The position numbers and the translations under genes were made by a program. Below are positions 50,735 through 62,485 of a stretch of DNA of 64,000 bases, one piece after another; position 1 is the stretch's first letter, and each line of letters opens with the position of its first letter. Under the pieces are notes generated by a model. It searched no databases. It worked only from the letters and a program-made list of their open reading frames with translations, and was not told the origin of the DNA. Source of the stretch: Rutpela maculata (lineage: Eukaryota > Arthropoda > Insecta > Coleoptera > Cerambycidae); the NCBI GenBank assembly GCA_936432065.2, contig OW386293.2, positions 29,028,234 through 29,092,233 on the forward strand, written 5' to 3'.

Positions 50735-52330
50735 GGAATCAATTAAGCTTCGAGTTGCGTTAAACATAATATCTGAATGGTCAGAGACCCTTAGTGTCAA
50801 TCGGAGCAAAACAGTTATTGTTCCATTCACCAAAAGGAGAAAACTAAATTTGAGAGCTTTTATGTTAAATGGAACAGTACTGAATTTTTCCTGTGAAGTC
50901 AAGTATCTAGTAGTAAACTTTGACCAAAAACTTAGCTGGAACTCACACTTAGAAAAGACACTTAGCAAAGCTATTTGGACGTGTCGTAGTCTGTTTGGTA
51001 AGACTTGGGGTCTGAAGCCAAAAATGATACACTGGTCCTACCTTTCAGTTGTCAGATGGTTACCTACGCATCATGTGTATGGTGGCCAAAAAATAGAAGA
51101 GAAAATAGCACAAGAAAAGCAACGCCTTGCCTGTCTAGGGACTACAGGAGCAATGCACTCGTGTCCCACAACAGCTATAGAGGCAATGCTGGACTTAATT
51201 ATTCTGCATTTGCATGTAAGGAAGGAGGCAGCACTTAGTGCCTTAAGGCTGCATCAAACACTTAAATTCAGACCAGGCGATCTGGTTGGTCACTTAAGAA
51301 TTCTGGAGCTAATCCAATTCGAATCCATGACCAAACCCACTGACAATACCAATCAAGCATGACTTTGACTGCCCTTTTGATGTGCTGATTGAAAGCCATC
51401 AGGCGAGCAGGGTCGAAGTACTGCGGTTGGAGAAAGAGTCACACATCTGGTACACAGATGGATCCAAGATGGACGAAGGGATTGGTGTGGGCGTAGCAAG
51501 GCCTAAATGCAGGCTATCTAAAGCCCTTGGTAACACCCCAACCATCTTCCAGGCAGAAATCTATGCTATAGATCAATGTGCCCAGGAATGCCTAAATAGA
51601 TCCACTCGAAGGGCAAAGATCTATATACCTTCAGATAGCTAGGCAGCATTAAAGGCTCTCAGGTCCTATACCTTCGAGTCAAAAATTGACTGGGAATGCA
51701 GACAATCCTCAAGCAACTGGCAAAAAAACAACAAGGTTACCTTGATGTGAGTGCCAGGGCATGAGGGAATAGAAGGCAACGAATTGGCTGATAACCTCGC
51801 AAGAAAAGGGACTGAAGCCCCATTTTTTGGACCCGCACCGTTCTGTGGCTTATTTAAAGGACACATAATGGAGGAGGTCCTAAAATGGTAAAAGGAACAA
51901 AAGAAGTCCTAACGGAGGAATACTCCAGGTCAAAGACAAGCGAAAAGGTTTACAACCTATTCAACAAAGAATGCCACAAGGCTTCTAGAACTTGAAAGGT
52001 CCGACCTAAGGCTGATCACAGACCTTCTAACTGGCCATTGTCTCTTAAGATATCATCTCAAGAACATGAGCATGGCAGAAGATGACAAATGCAGATACTG
52101 TGAAGCTGCAACGGAAACTGCGGAACATATACTTTGTGAATGCAAGGTACTAATCCGCATTGGGCTAAAGTACCTAGAACAGCCGGAATTAACGTCTAAA
52201 GACATAGGTAAATTAGCTCCCAGGAAAATCGCAAGCTTTGCAACAAGTCTTGGAATCCTGGGCAACAACTAGTTGCAGGGTAATTCACAAAAGACCTTTT
52301 AGGTCGAGGTGAACAAAGGCCAACCCAGGG
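50735..52330 (+). mobile_element. 5'-truncated, broken LINE with RNase H domain
   Basis: Starting inside the reverse transcriptase C-terminus (VSLTINRSKTVI-like text near 50790), the frame at 50850-51362 gives the thumb/connection region (YLVVNFDQKLSWNSHLEKTL). After a frame change, 51382-51642 gives an RNase H domain: HIWYTDGSKMDEGIGVGVA and FQAEIYAIDQC, then SDS followed by an in-frame stop. VPGHEGIEGNELADNLARKG follows near 51750 after another stop. The Cys-His end (CRYCEAATETAEHILCEC) is near 52090. The RNase H and terminal CCHC-like motif suggest an I/R1/LOA-type clade. It is dead on arrival and mutated. Confidence 0.75.
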
Positions 52331-52592
52331 CCAAGCGACCCCTTAAACAATGTACAATCCTTGAAAAGTGGTTGCTTTACCTTTAAATTTTTTTTTGAAA
52401 AAACACGGATGTTTTTCGAAGCATTGGTGGGATCTTTTACAATTATCTCGTAAATGGTATATCGAACATTAAATAAAACTGTAGGAAGTGAAATTCTGAA
52501 TAAAAAAAAGAATTATGTATGTATATAGACCAACCCAAGAGATGAATATCTGTGGATATTAGTCTTAGTTTTTAAACATCTTTCTGATTTCA
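52331..52592. other. Non-coding spacer
   Basis: Nothing is recognised here. Confidence 0.3.
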
Positions 52593-53050
52593 GATGCGAA
52601 ATTGAAGGGAGGAATTTTTAATGGACCAGAAATTAGAAAGACGTTTAGAGACTAAATTTTTACCACAAATATGAATAAAACTGAAAAAACTACGTGGCTC
52701 AGTTTCAAAAATGTAGTGGAGAATTTTCTAGGAAATAATGAGAGTGAAAATTACAATGAAACAGTGGCGGAAATGGTTGAAAATTATACAGAGTTGGACT
52801 GACTAATGAATTTAAGGTTGAATTTCTTAAATTCACATGTATATTACTTTCCAAAATATCTTGGGTATTATAGCGAAGAATAGGAAGAGTAATTATATCA
52901 GAACATCAAGGAAATGGAACGTAGATATCAAGGAAGGTGAGATGATAATTGATTTCTCTTGAACGTTAAAAAGAAAAGTGGTTTCAAGAGGACTCTCTGC
53001 GCCGATCTTTTGAATGTAAAAGATATCTACACCATAAAAAGAAAGAGAAT
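52593..53050 (+). pseudogene. Fragment of the repeat-borne ORF family (copy 3 of 3)
   Basis: The plus strand reads KLKGGIFNGPEIRKTF, TTWLSFKNVVENFLGNNESE, LNFLNSHVYYFPKYLGYYSE and IKEMERRYQGR. These parallel the C-terminal half of 48608-49859 and the fragment at 35290-35767. Several in-frame stops are present (after RKTFRD, after TELD and after YYSEE). Its YYSEE ending is closer to copy 1 than to copy 2. Confidence 0.58.
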
Positions 53051-55616
53051 ATTCTCCTCTATAGTTAATAAAAAAATGAATGTTCGAGATTCTATAAGTC
53101 AGATACATTAGAATTTTAATTATTCTCTTGAGTTATCCTGGAGAGCAGACCAATTGTAAGCTTGATTTTAGAATCCGCTGCTCGAAGGAGTCATCGCTTG
53201 TACAGGGAATTTTCAGAAGTTGTTAAATTAAAAAAAAAATATATATTTTTTTAGTTTATCATTAATATTTTTTTTTAGTTTATCATTAATTTGATACCAA
53301 CCGAACAGAGACTTACTCAATATGTATGAAAAGATATTACAATGATTTGTTTGTTTCGAAAATCTTTGATGAGATATATAAAAGCTTCATTTTTGAGCGA
53401 TTTCGATAATTTTTTTGACGTTAGGGATCAATGCCCTAACTGCGAAACACACTCTAGCCAAGCATTGAAAGTCACTTCCTCAACAATTAAAATACAAAAC
53501 TGTTTTGATTCCCTTGCTTCGCAAATTTATATGAAAATTTCATTATATCGAGCATTTTTTTGAGGTTATGTATGAGTTAAAATATACATAATCCATTCTG
53601 TAGTGCAATGTGAATTCAGTTGATAAAAGAACATATCAAATATTTTCCTTTGATTTTCTTTTAAGATACCTTGAAATACGCATTAGTGCCTGTTTTTAGT
53701 CATTCTTAGCTATTTTTTCAGGTTATCTTGAAGATATGAGCCAATCGGTCAATTCTGACCTCGGATTTTGATTCAGAGTGCGAAAATACATGGGAATATA
53801 CTAGTGTAGTACCCAGGGCAAAACATTTTTTTGTGTGGCTGTGACCAAACACAATCGGAATATGGGATGACAAATTGACGTACCTGGATATCCCAGTACG
53901 TAAAATAAATAGAGAAATGGATGTACCTTTTAGGATATCCTATTTTAGAGTGTCCTCAAGACAGACAATTTTAGTACGTCCCAGGATATCCTTTTATGGA
54001 TGCCCATGGGCTATCCTGAATAGGTTCCATTTTGGCATTAACTATGTCGACTAACATCGGGATTAAGAACAGATATCCGATGAAGAGCCCTAAATCTCCT
54101 TAAAATGTACCATAATATTAGGTCTCTAATTTATTTAAATAAAGCGCCATTTTGACTGTCGGCCGGCCAAACTGGCCTAAGCAAATACCCCAAACACACA
54201 GCAATCATTTTTTATTGTATTTTATTCGTTTTTGTTTCTCAAATATTTAAATAATAATTATTGTTAGTGGCTGAATGAAATATTTTAAAGTTGTATCTTT
54301 GTGTTTTATCTATTTAGTTCAGCTTTATTTGAGTGTCTTCATTCCAGACTATAAAAAGTGAGTACAAAATGTATAAAAATTTAACATAACCTATTAAACT
54401 TCATGTTATGAAAAACTTATCTGATTATGACTGAATATTTAATTAGTTATTAAGGTAGTGTTTGAAACCACCAAAATTTAATACGATTTTTTATACTTTC
54501 CGAATGCCAAAGGAAGCTAACAAAATGAGGATTTATACACATTCCCGTATTTTTCTCGCTGAGAAACCTACAAAATAAAATATTAATTTGGCTCAAGAAT
54601 TGACTACAGCAATCAGCTTGGAGAGAAAATGTGAATCACGTGAAAATGACAATAAACCTGATGAAATTGAATTTGGGAATGACGACAAATAATGTACTTA
54701 GTTAATAATTTTAAAACCATCTAGCAACTAATTGTGGATGAAAATAAGTAAGTAAATATTGTTCTTTAAGACAATTATTTGAAACTTTTATTATACTTTT
54801 AAACGAATGATATGATGCGATATCAGGCCGAACACAGGTGGAGAGACTGCATGAAAATACAATCACAATCTTTCATCTTGAAATTCTATTTGCCAGAGTG
54901 TACTTTATGGATTTTAATTTACAATTCGGTAAATTATTATTATTATTCAATAAGTGCTATAGGTCATACCTATTATCCTTCAATAACGTCTATTATTTTT
55001 ATCTTGCCCACTTTTCATATATTTTTTTAATGATAGTGATTCAAATAATGATAACTACGTTTATTTTAGCTGCACCCATGAATGAGTATATTATGAAAAA
55101 CGAAGCCGAGAAGCTGTTAAAAGATTATCCGAGAAGTGCAAAAGAGAGAGGCGAGGCAAAGAAGAGAATAGAGGAAGTAGCTACATCCTAAAAATTCATG
55201 TTCCGCTATTATTAAATTTGCAAAAGTAACATACGTATTTATTTTACATTTTTCTAAGAAGTTTGTTTTTTGCATTACAAATGTTTTTAAATACTGAATG
55301 TGTTTAGCTTATTTCTATTATTAAAATATTATCATTATTATCTAAGTAGCACTTAATTCCATACCTACAAAATATTTCTGTTTTTTTTATAAAATTGTAG
55401 TATCTTTGACGATGGTTAATAAACCGAATCGTAAAAAAATAATATTTTATATTTTAACTGACCATAAACCCAAGAAATTACGTATAAGTTATAAGGAAAA
55501 ATAGGCAAGTGCAGATATTTCAAAAATGTGCATATTTGACAAAAATTCTAAAAATGTTTACAATTCATTTTTTTTAAATATAAATATAACATTATTGTCT
55601 AAATGTTGGTGGTGGC
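53051..55616. other. Non-coding region with decayed repeats
   Basis: A GGATATCC-rich repeat unit (CCTGGATATCCCAGTACG and similar) lies at about 53880-54010 and recurs inverted and diverged at about 55985-56110. A TTTAGTTTATCATTAAT duplication is at 53250-53290. Short frames near 54812-55191, including a charged NEAEKLLKDYPRSAKERGEA stretch, are too weak to call as a gene. Confidence 0.35.
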
Positions 55617-55855
55617 ATTTTCTTAATTTTTGCGTTTCTTGGTGAGATCCTTTGCCACATGTTTTCTTCTAAAACAATGTCCGTAAAATCTACAAAATAA
55701 TGCAATTATCCAGTATTTTACTCGATAATAACCTCTACGCTCCTTTTATGTAAAAGTCACAGGCGTAGAGGTTATTCTCCAGTAAAATAATTGTATTATT
55801 TTGTTGATTTTGCGGACATGTGGCAGCGGATCCCACCAAGAAACAGAAAAATTAA
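55617..55855. repeat. Long imperfect hairpin (~240 bp)
   Basis: TTTCTTGGTGAGATCC at 55636 pairs with GGATCCCACCAAGAAA at 55829. The inner arms ATAACCTCTACGC and GCGTAGAGGTTAT (about 55727-55776) are perfectly complementary. It probably is a MITE. A target duplication was not found. Confidence 0.6.
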
Positions 55856-56595
55856 ATATACCATTGTTGAACCCGAATTTAAAATGGTCTAGTACAAAAA
55901 TTAAGCTGCCCGTGGATATCTATTTGCAGTCCGCAGCATATCCTGGGATATTTCAGTATGTAGTTTGTACAGCCTCTTCGTAACACTTAGGGCATCCCAA
56001 AATATCCCGGGATGTCCTGGTACGTCCTTAGTACAAGCGCGAGTTGTGACATGATGACCAAAATAGTGCCGAGAAGCATACAAATTGGGATATTAGGATA
56101 TCCATAGGCAAGCTCAAATACTAAATGGGATTTGCCATAGTAGGTCCCTCGGACAGCCTTGTGTTGTGTGGGTGCTATCTTTAAGCTTAACACTTCATGT
56201 GTTAGATCGGCAACTGATTTTTAAGGACTTCATATAGTTCCTTACGTTTATTCCGGCTCCCAATTAAGGCACAGATACACCAACGACGTAATTCTAAAAA
56301 ACTATTAAGAAATATTTCAGAATAAAGTGCATCAACGCAGATATAGCGAACAATGACAACGTAAGAACGATAAGGTAAGTAGAGATCTTCCTTTCCCGTC
56401 TATCACAGGTCTCAGGTCCTAAATGGTCTTTAAGTGTCGTAAAAAATCACTCTGAGAGTGGAAAAAAATCGCCAAAAGTTGTAGAAGAGTGGCGTCCTCA
56501 GACGCCAAGGGGTAAGATCGTCCACAATACCTATTATTCTTGCCTCTTATTGTATATTCTAGGTTATCAGGATAACAATGGTGGTTGCTTAGTTA
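55856..56595. other. Non-coding region
   Basis: It holds the inverted GGGATATCC/ATCCCGGGATG-type repeat partner noted for 53.9 kb. No gene was seen. Confidence 0.35.
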
Positions 56596-56620
56596 TTTAT
56601 TTATTTATTTATTTATTTGT

Positions 56621-56663
<43 letters not shown>

Positions 56664-59600
56664 CATACACGAACCCTACAGAATTTACATTCCATTTACA
56701 GGGCCGGGATAATACAAATTGTTTACAAATAAGGCTTACCTACAGACGTAAGCTTATAATATATGTAGAATATAACAGAAGTACAGTTATTATATTATGT
56801 ATAACCTAAATTACTATAACCTAGAACTAAACAGATACTACTCTAACTAATAATTATTATTACTAAATTAATATAATTATATATAAACATAAACTACGAG
56901 AAACTTAATTTAATTTGGCTTAATCGAGTGTTGAAAATGTCAACATTGTTTTCTATGGTTTGGTAATTCCGGCAGATATTATATACTGGGGAAAACATTA
57001 AGGTATTCGTGTGGGTATTAGGAAGGTAAAACAGTGACGTAGATCTAGTTGGCCTGGTAGGTGCTCTAAAGTTGATTTGTTCAAGTAATTCTGGACAGTC
57101 AATCATGTTGTTTAGAAGCTTGTATAAGAATATTACGCTTTGCATCTCTCTACACTGCTTCATAGAGCTGTACATAAAACGATTCAGTAGTGAGGAATGG
57201 TTATATCCTATAGGCGGATACTGGTGATCGTTTGTAAATGCCAAGAATTTTAAAAACCGCCTTTGAATTCCTTCAATATTGTTACTCGGAGCATGGTAGT
57301 GAGGGTTCCATACTACGCTTGCGTATTCTAGTCTAGGTCGTACCAGGGTATTATATAATGTTTTTAAGGTATCTATGTTTTGAAAATCACGAGCGTTGCG
57401 TATTATAAAGCCCAGAATTTTAAATGATGATGTCACTATGTTATTGGTGTGTTCTCTGAAGGATAATTGCGAGTCAAATGTTACACCTAGGTCTTTAAGA
57501 CTGTCTTGGTGTGTCAGATTAACACTATTAATAGTATAATCAAATTGTAATTTGTTTAGTTTTCTTGTGAATGAGACTACATTACATTGATTTATGTTTA
57601 GAGATAGTTTAAATTCATCGCACCATTCGTGAATTAAGTTTAAATCCGCTTGTAGCTTATTGCAATCCGATAAACTATTGACCCTGAAATATATTTTCAA
57701 GTCATCTGCATATAAGAGAGATGGACAATGGAGGTCAATGACGATGTCGTTTATGAATATATTAAACAATAAGGGTCCTAAAACCGACCCTTGAGGAACG
57801 CCTGACTGAGATATAAACTCGATAGACCTATGACCCTGATATTGCACAAACTGGCTTCTATTTAGAAGACAGGATTCAAAAAAGTTTATTAACTTAAGGT
57901 TAAATCCAAAAGAAACCAATTTTGTTAGCAGAACACCATGGTCGAGCCTATCAAAAGCTTTAGAAAAATCCATGTAAATGACATCGACTTAACCACCGCT
58001 GTCCATAGTTTCGGCTAAGTATTGTGTTATGCAAAGTAAGTTTGTCGTTGTTGATCTCTGTGGGACGAAACCATGTTGATTGTTGCTCATGCTCCGATGA
58101 ACTTGCGGATATAGTGTGCTGTGCAGGACAATTTCAAATAACTTACTAAAATTATTTATAATTGTGATAGGGCGATAATTTTGTATATCAGATTTACTGT
58201 CTTTTTTATGAATTGGGCAAATTTTGGATATTTTCCATTTATCAGGATATACGCCAGTTTGCAAGGGCAGGTTAAAGATATGTGCTAACGGTGCAGCTAA
58301 CATACCAGAGTAATCCTTCAAGAAGAAAGCTGGTAAGCCATCGAGTCCGGCAGTAAATTTTGGTTTAACTTTCTTGAATGCAGTAATTACATCCTTCTCA
58401 GTTATCACTGGAATTGTTATATTAATATTATCGCCAAAATCTGTAGAGAAGTTTATATTACGACTTGAAGGGATATACGCTGAGCTAAAAAAGTCAGCAA
58501 ATGAATTGGCTATGTTTTCAGGATTGTCCACGATTTTGTCATTATTAGTGAAGGCACTCGGTATTGAGCTGGACTTCTTTTTATTGTTGATGTATGCCCA
58601 GAAACTCTTTGGGTTGGAGGATAGGTTGTTTTCAGTTGACTGCAAGTAATTTTTGTAAGACACGTCGATGTCTCTTTTCACTTTACTCCTCAAAAATTTA
58701 AAGTTTTCGAGATCGGCAGGATTATTAGATTTTTTATAAAGACGCAAAGCCGCTTCTTTATGTCTTATGTCAGTAATAACATTTTTGGTCAGCCATGGAG
58801 GAAATTTTCTTTTAGATGTCTTTTTCGTTGGTACAAATTTTGATATGCTATTATTGAAAGTATAGTACAAGTAATCTGCTGCCTCGTTAACGTCATGAAT
58901 TTTATACATATCGTCCCAATCTGTGTTGTATAAATCTGCATAAAGTGATAGAAAGTCGGCTTTTTTAAAGTTGTATGTCATTGGGTGATTTTTAGGAAGT
59001 TTGTTTTGGCAAGAGTTAAAACTTAATTCGATATTTAGTGGTGGGTGATGCGCATCTTCTTTAATAACACGGGAGTCGGATTTTGCAACGACACATATTT
59101 TACTATAAAAAACTAGATCTAATAACTTATTGTTGGTATTGGTTGTACGATTATATTGATTAAGATCAAAAAAATTAGCAAAGTTATTTAGTTCAATTAC
59201 TTTAGCTGTCTGGGCTGAGTTGTTATGGACGCATTCATAATATTCCGGGATATTAAAATCGCCTAAAATTAGTACGTCCGTACCGTAAATGCTGTGTATT
59301 TTAGCCAAGCAGTCAAAAATTGAGTGGTATATTTGGGTGTTTAGGTTAGGTGGGACGTAGATTAGAAAAACCGAAAGTGTTGTGGTTCCTAAAATGATTT
59401 TAATTCCGACAATATCAATATTGGGAAAGTTTTTATGATGGAATCTAGATTTACCATGCTTACTTTGTATGATTTATTAAGCAAAATAAGGCAACCACCT
59501 CCTCTGGTTAAACCTAGTTCCTTGAATTTTCTATCACATCGAAAAACGTTATAGTTATCATAGCTGAGTTCGGAGTCAAAAATATGTGAATCTAGCCAGG

Positions 59601-59760
59601 TTTCTGTGAGACATATCATGTCATAATTACAGTATGTAGTGAAATTAAACAAGTCGGCAGTTTTAGTATTTAAACCTCTCACGTTCATGTAGTAAATATT
59701 AAGTGTCCGCGTGCCCGAGTCCTTAGGAGGAGGGAGTACTTGTCCATTAATATCGCGTTT
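56596..59760 (-). mobile_element. Nearly full-length-ORF2 LINE (Jockey/CR1-group), minus strand
   Basis: The element reads right to left: endonuclease from about 59760, reverse transcriptase, 3' UTR, and a TAAA-type tail that appears as ATTT repeats at 56596-56661. Only two inactivating lesions are visible in ORF2. No ORF1 is seen, so it is probably 5' truncated near 59.8 kb. No target duplication was identified. Confidence 0.8.
56894..59688 (-). pseudogene. LINE ORF2: endonuclease + reverse transcriptase, one frameshift and one stop
   Basis: The APE-type endonuclease begins with YYMNVRGLNTKTADLF and LTETWLDSHIFDSELSYDN. The frame changes by one base near 59430. The second frame (59308 to 57989) gives LILGDFNIPEY, then the RT entry region (NYRPITIINNFSKLFEIVLH and NQHGFVPQRSTTTNLL). 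An in-frame TAA at 57989-57991 interrupts it, and in the same frame the next text is MDFSKAFDRLDHGVLLTKL. The catalytic YADD lies at 57700-57711, and SGVPQGSVLGPLLFNIFIND is upstream of it. Damage is slight for a LINE copy. The clade is placed by motif feel only. Confidence 0.78.
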
Positions 59761-60897
59761 ATTTCCGTTTAGGGTACGGTCGCATGGAGTGTTACCTGGT
59801 ATGAGCGTTGGTAGTTGCTATTGGGGTCCAAATATTGAGGATTTCAAAGACGTTAATTTTTGCTTATAAGTATAACAGTTATTCTTGTCTAGAGCTGTAT
59901 GGTTACAATCGATAGTTACATTTTCATTACTTTGTTATGTATATAACTTTATCGATAACTATAACGTACATTTTAGAACCCCTCCTTGGACGCATCCCTT
60001 CATGGCAGTTACTCTCACCTAATCACTTCCCATTTCAGTTATGATGAATTGTAAATTAAAGACTACTATTTTGGTAAAAGTAACAAAATCCTCTTGAGTA
60101 ATTACCAGGTGGATTTAATTGGTTTAGAAATGTCTTACTCGATCCAGATAAATCCTGTCTACTTCTCATTAAACAAGGCGTGTGCCATGAAAGTTATAGT
60201 GACGTTAAGTTAGAAAAATGTCAGTGCCAAATTAAAAATTGCATCTGTTTTTTATCAGTAGTTTAAATTTATGACCTAAATACGTACGTACATATCACCC
60301 ACGTACAGACTAGATCTGAAAAAATTTTAATGATTATTAACCTGTTTTAAAAAAACACCACCTACAAGAAATGCCATAACGTTATTAACATGATTCGATG
60401 TCGTTATATTTTAAAATAAATTTAATGCCAGGGTAAAATTAGAAAGTTTTTAAGAGAAAATAATTAACGTCAAGATATAATCAAGATATTGTATATAGTT
60501 TTTGTGAACCTGTTTTGCAATGAGCGATATATTCAACATAAAATTAGATCAAAATTACTTAAATGCGTGGTCCGATTGAGACAAGTTATACAGTAACAAG
60601 ATAAAGTCAAGACAATGTGTTTTTTTTTTGTTCAATTGGTATTGTCTTTCAATCCTGATAAAGCACACTTGCATTAACGCTTTTGTCATAACACATTGTG
60701 AAAAAATAAGTCTTTTGAAAATTAACAGAATTAATTTTAATTAACACAGGTTGTTATGTAAGCAATTTTCGCCCTAGGAGTTTACACTCAAAAATAGTAA
60801 GAAAACTTCCTGTAGAGAAAGGTTCCTTAAAGAGCACAGTGAGTGAAGTTTAACATTTTTTGACCAAAACACCTGGAATCGCTCCAAAATCGGCTGG
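59761..60897. other. Non-coding AT-rich region
   Basis: Nothing is recognised upstream of the LINE copy. Confidence 0.3.
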
Positions 60898-61165
60898 CGT
60901 TTAGAGGAAAAATAATGAAAAAAATCCCATCGATAAATAAGGGTGGGTTTCAGGGCGTTGAAATTGAAATAACTGATAAAATTGTGAAACTTTGGATTCG
61001 AATAAAATATTGCCTCCAAATTCGAGGAAAAATGGTAAAAAAAATTCCAATGATATATAGGGGTGGGTTTCAGGGGGTGGAAATTGAAATAACCGGATAA
61101 AATTATGAAACTTTGGATTCGAATAGAATATTGCTTCCAAATTCGAGGAAAAATGGTAAAAAAAT
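60898..61165. repeat. Tandem duplication, ~127-bp period
   Basis: Two full copies and the start of a third of a unit contain GAGGAAAAATGGTAAAAAAA, a GGGTGGGTTTCAGGG phrase and a GAAACTTTGGATTCGAATA phrase. The open frames over it are by-products of the repeat. Confidence 0.8.
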
Positions 61166-62260
61166 TACACTTTCACACATTCTTAAAAATAAATTTTTAA
61201 TTTTGATCAATAGTCGCTTTCGTAGTCCCCTTGTGCTTCACTCGAACTACTTTGAGATGTATGTGATTCTTCCATTTCTACATAAGCAATTTAAGTACTT
61301 GGTATACCTGGGCAATAGGGAACTTGCCCAAAAAATAAAATTGATTTAAAATACTCAAAATCGTAAACTAACATCATTAAAAACCCCATAGACAACAAAA
61401 AATTTAAAAAAAATCTCTTCCAGAAATATAAGCGATTAAAATATGCCGGATTTTACCCACTCCTGAAACGTGACGTAAGTCAGATGGAGAAAGTCGGATG
61501 ACGCCGTAAAGCGACACCGATTCTGCTTCGGCTTTGATAATTCCGCATGCGTATGCGCATTTGTCAGAAACAATTAGCAGTGAACACAACCTAACCTAAA
61601 ATTTAAACGTATTTGTTGGAAAAACATCTTCAATATTCTGAAATGTCACAAAATGCTACTTTTGATTCGTTCGTGCCAGGCCAATTTACGATCAGGTTTA
61701 TCTGGAAGACTTCCTCTTTATGTTGCGACATCGTACGGCCGTCCCAATGGTGTTTTTCGAAAAATATGAACGTGTCAAGATTGCATGTTTTTGCAATTTT
61801 TTCGGCTCCGAAATGTAAGCTGTTTTTTTGCTATTTTTCGCAGATATCTCCGAAACGATGGGAGTTGACTCGAAATAAAAAAAAAAAAGGTCAAACGAGT
61901 ATTTTCCACTACGAATCTTTGCTACCATCAGAATTTTGATTTTTTTTTTTTTTCGTTTCGGAAATAACTACTGAAATGTCGGACATGTATGGCAAAAAAT
62001 CGCAAATTTTGAGCTTCTACAGTTGGCAACTTTTTAATCTTGGATCCTACGCCAAAAGACTACTCTAGCTAATTTAAATAGAATTAAATTTGCTAAAACT
62101 CTTTTTCTTATTTTTTGAATTCCGACAAAAATGAAGGAATTAGAAGGGGCGGGATTTGGGACTTTTCTTTTCTGTAAAATTTCTCCGTATTGTCACTGTA
62201 ATTAATCGGTAATTAACTAAAATCGATCTCATATACGATGTTCACTTAATATCATGTACT
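61166..62260. other. Non-coding region
   Basis: No gene or repeat boundary was recognised. It contains several homopolymer A/T runs. Confidence 0.3.
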
Positions 62261-62485
62261 ACACTGAAAAAAAAAATGGTTTGATTCAAGCATATATTGG
62301 TTTATATATACGCAAATAAATGTATTCTTCATATAAAACAAATACATTTGTGGCAAGTAATCAAAAGCTGGTAGTAAATTAATTATTCTTGAAATAAATG
62401 TACTTGTTTTATATGAAGAATATATTTATTTGCGTATATATAAACCAATATATTCTTGAATCAAACCATTTTTTTTTTTCAGTGT
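62261..62485. mobile_element. Hairpin MITE with CACTG-like ends
   Basis: Ends ACACTGAAAAAAAAAATGGT and its near-exact reverse complement close on 62485. Nearly the entire 225 bp folds into one stem, and ACT repeats at 62258-62260 and 62486-62488. A 3-bp duplication and CACTG-type ends resemble CMC (Chapaev/CACTA) derivatives, which is a tentative call. Confidence 0.65.

Noticed and set aside
54812..55191. Possible small gene with a charged NEAEKLLKDYPRSAKERGEA segment
   Set aside because: Overlapping frames, no promoter, no homologous family and location in repeat-rich DNA leave it unsupported.
56550..56809. Leu/Ile/Tyr/Phe-rich frames resembling membrane proteins
   Set aside because: They are a translation of the ATTT simple repeat at the LINE tail.
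58374..58649. Plus-strand 91-residue frame
   Set aside because: It is antisense to the LINE reverse-transcriptase frame.
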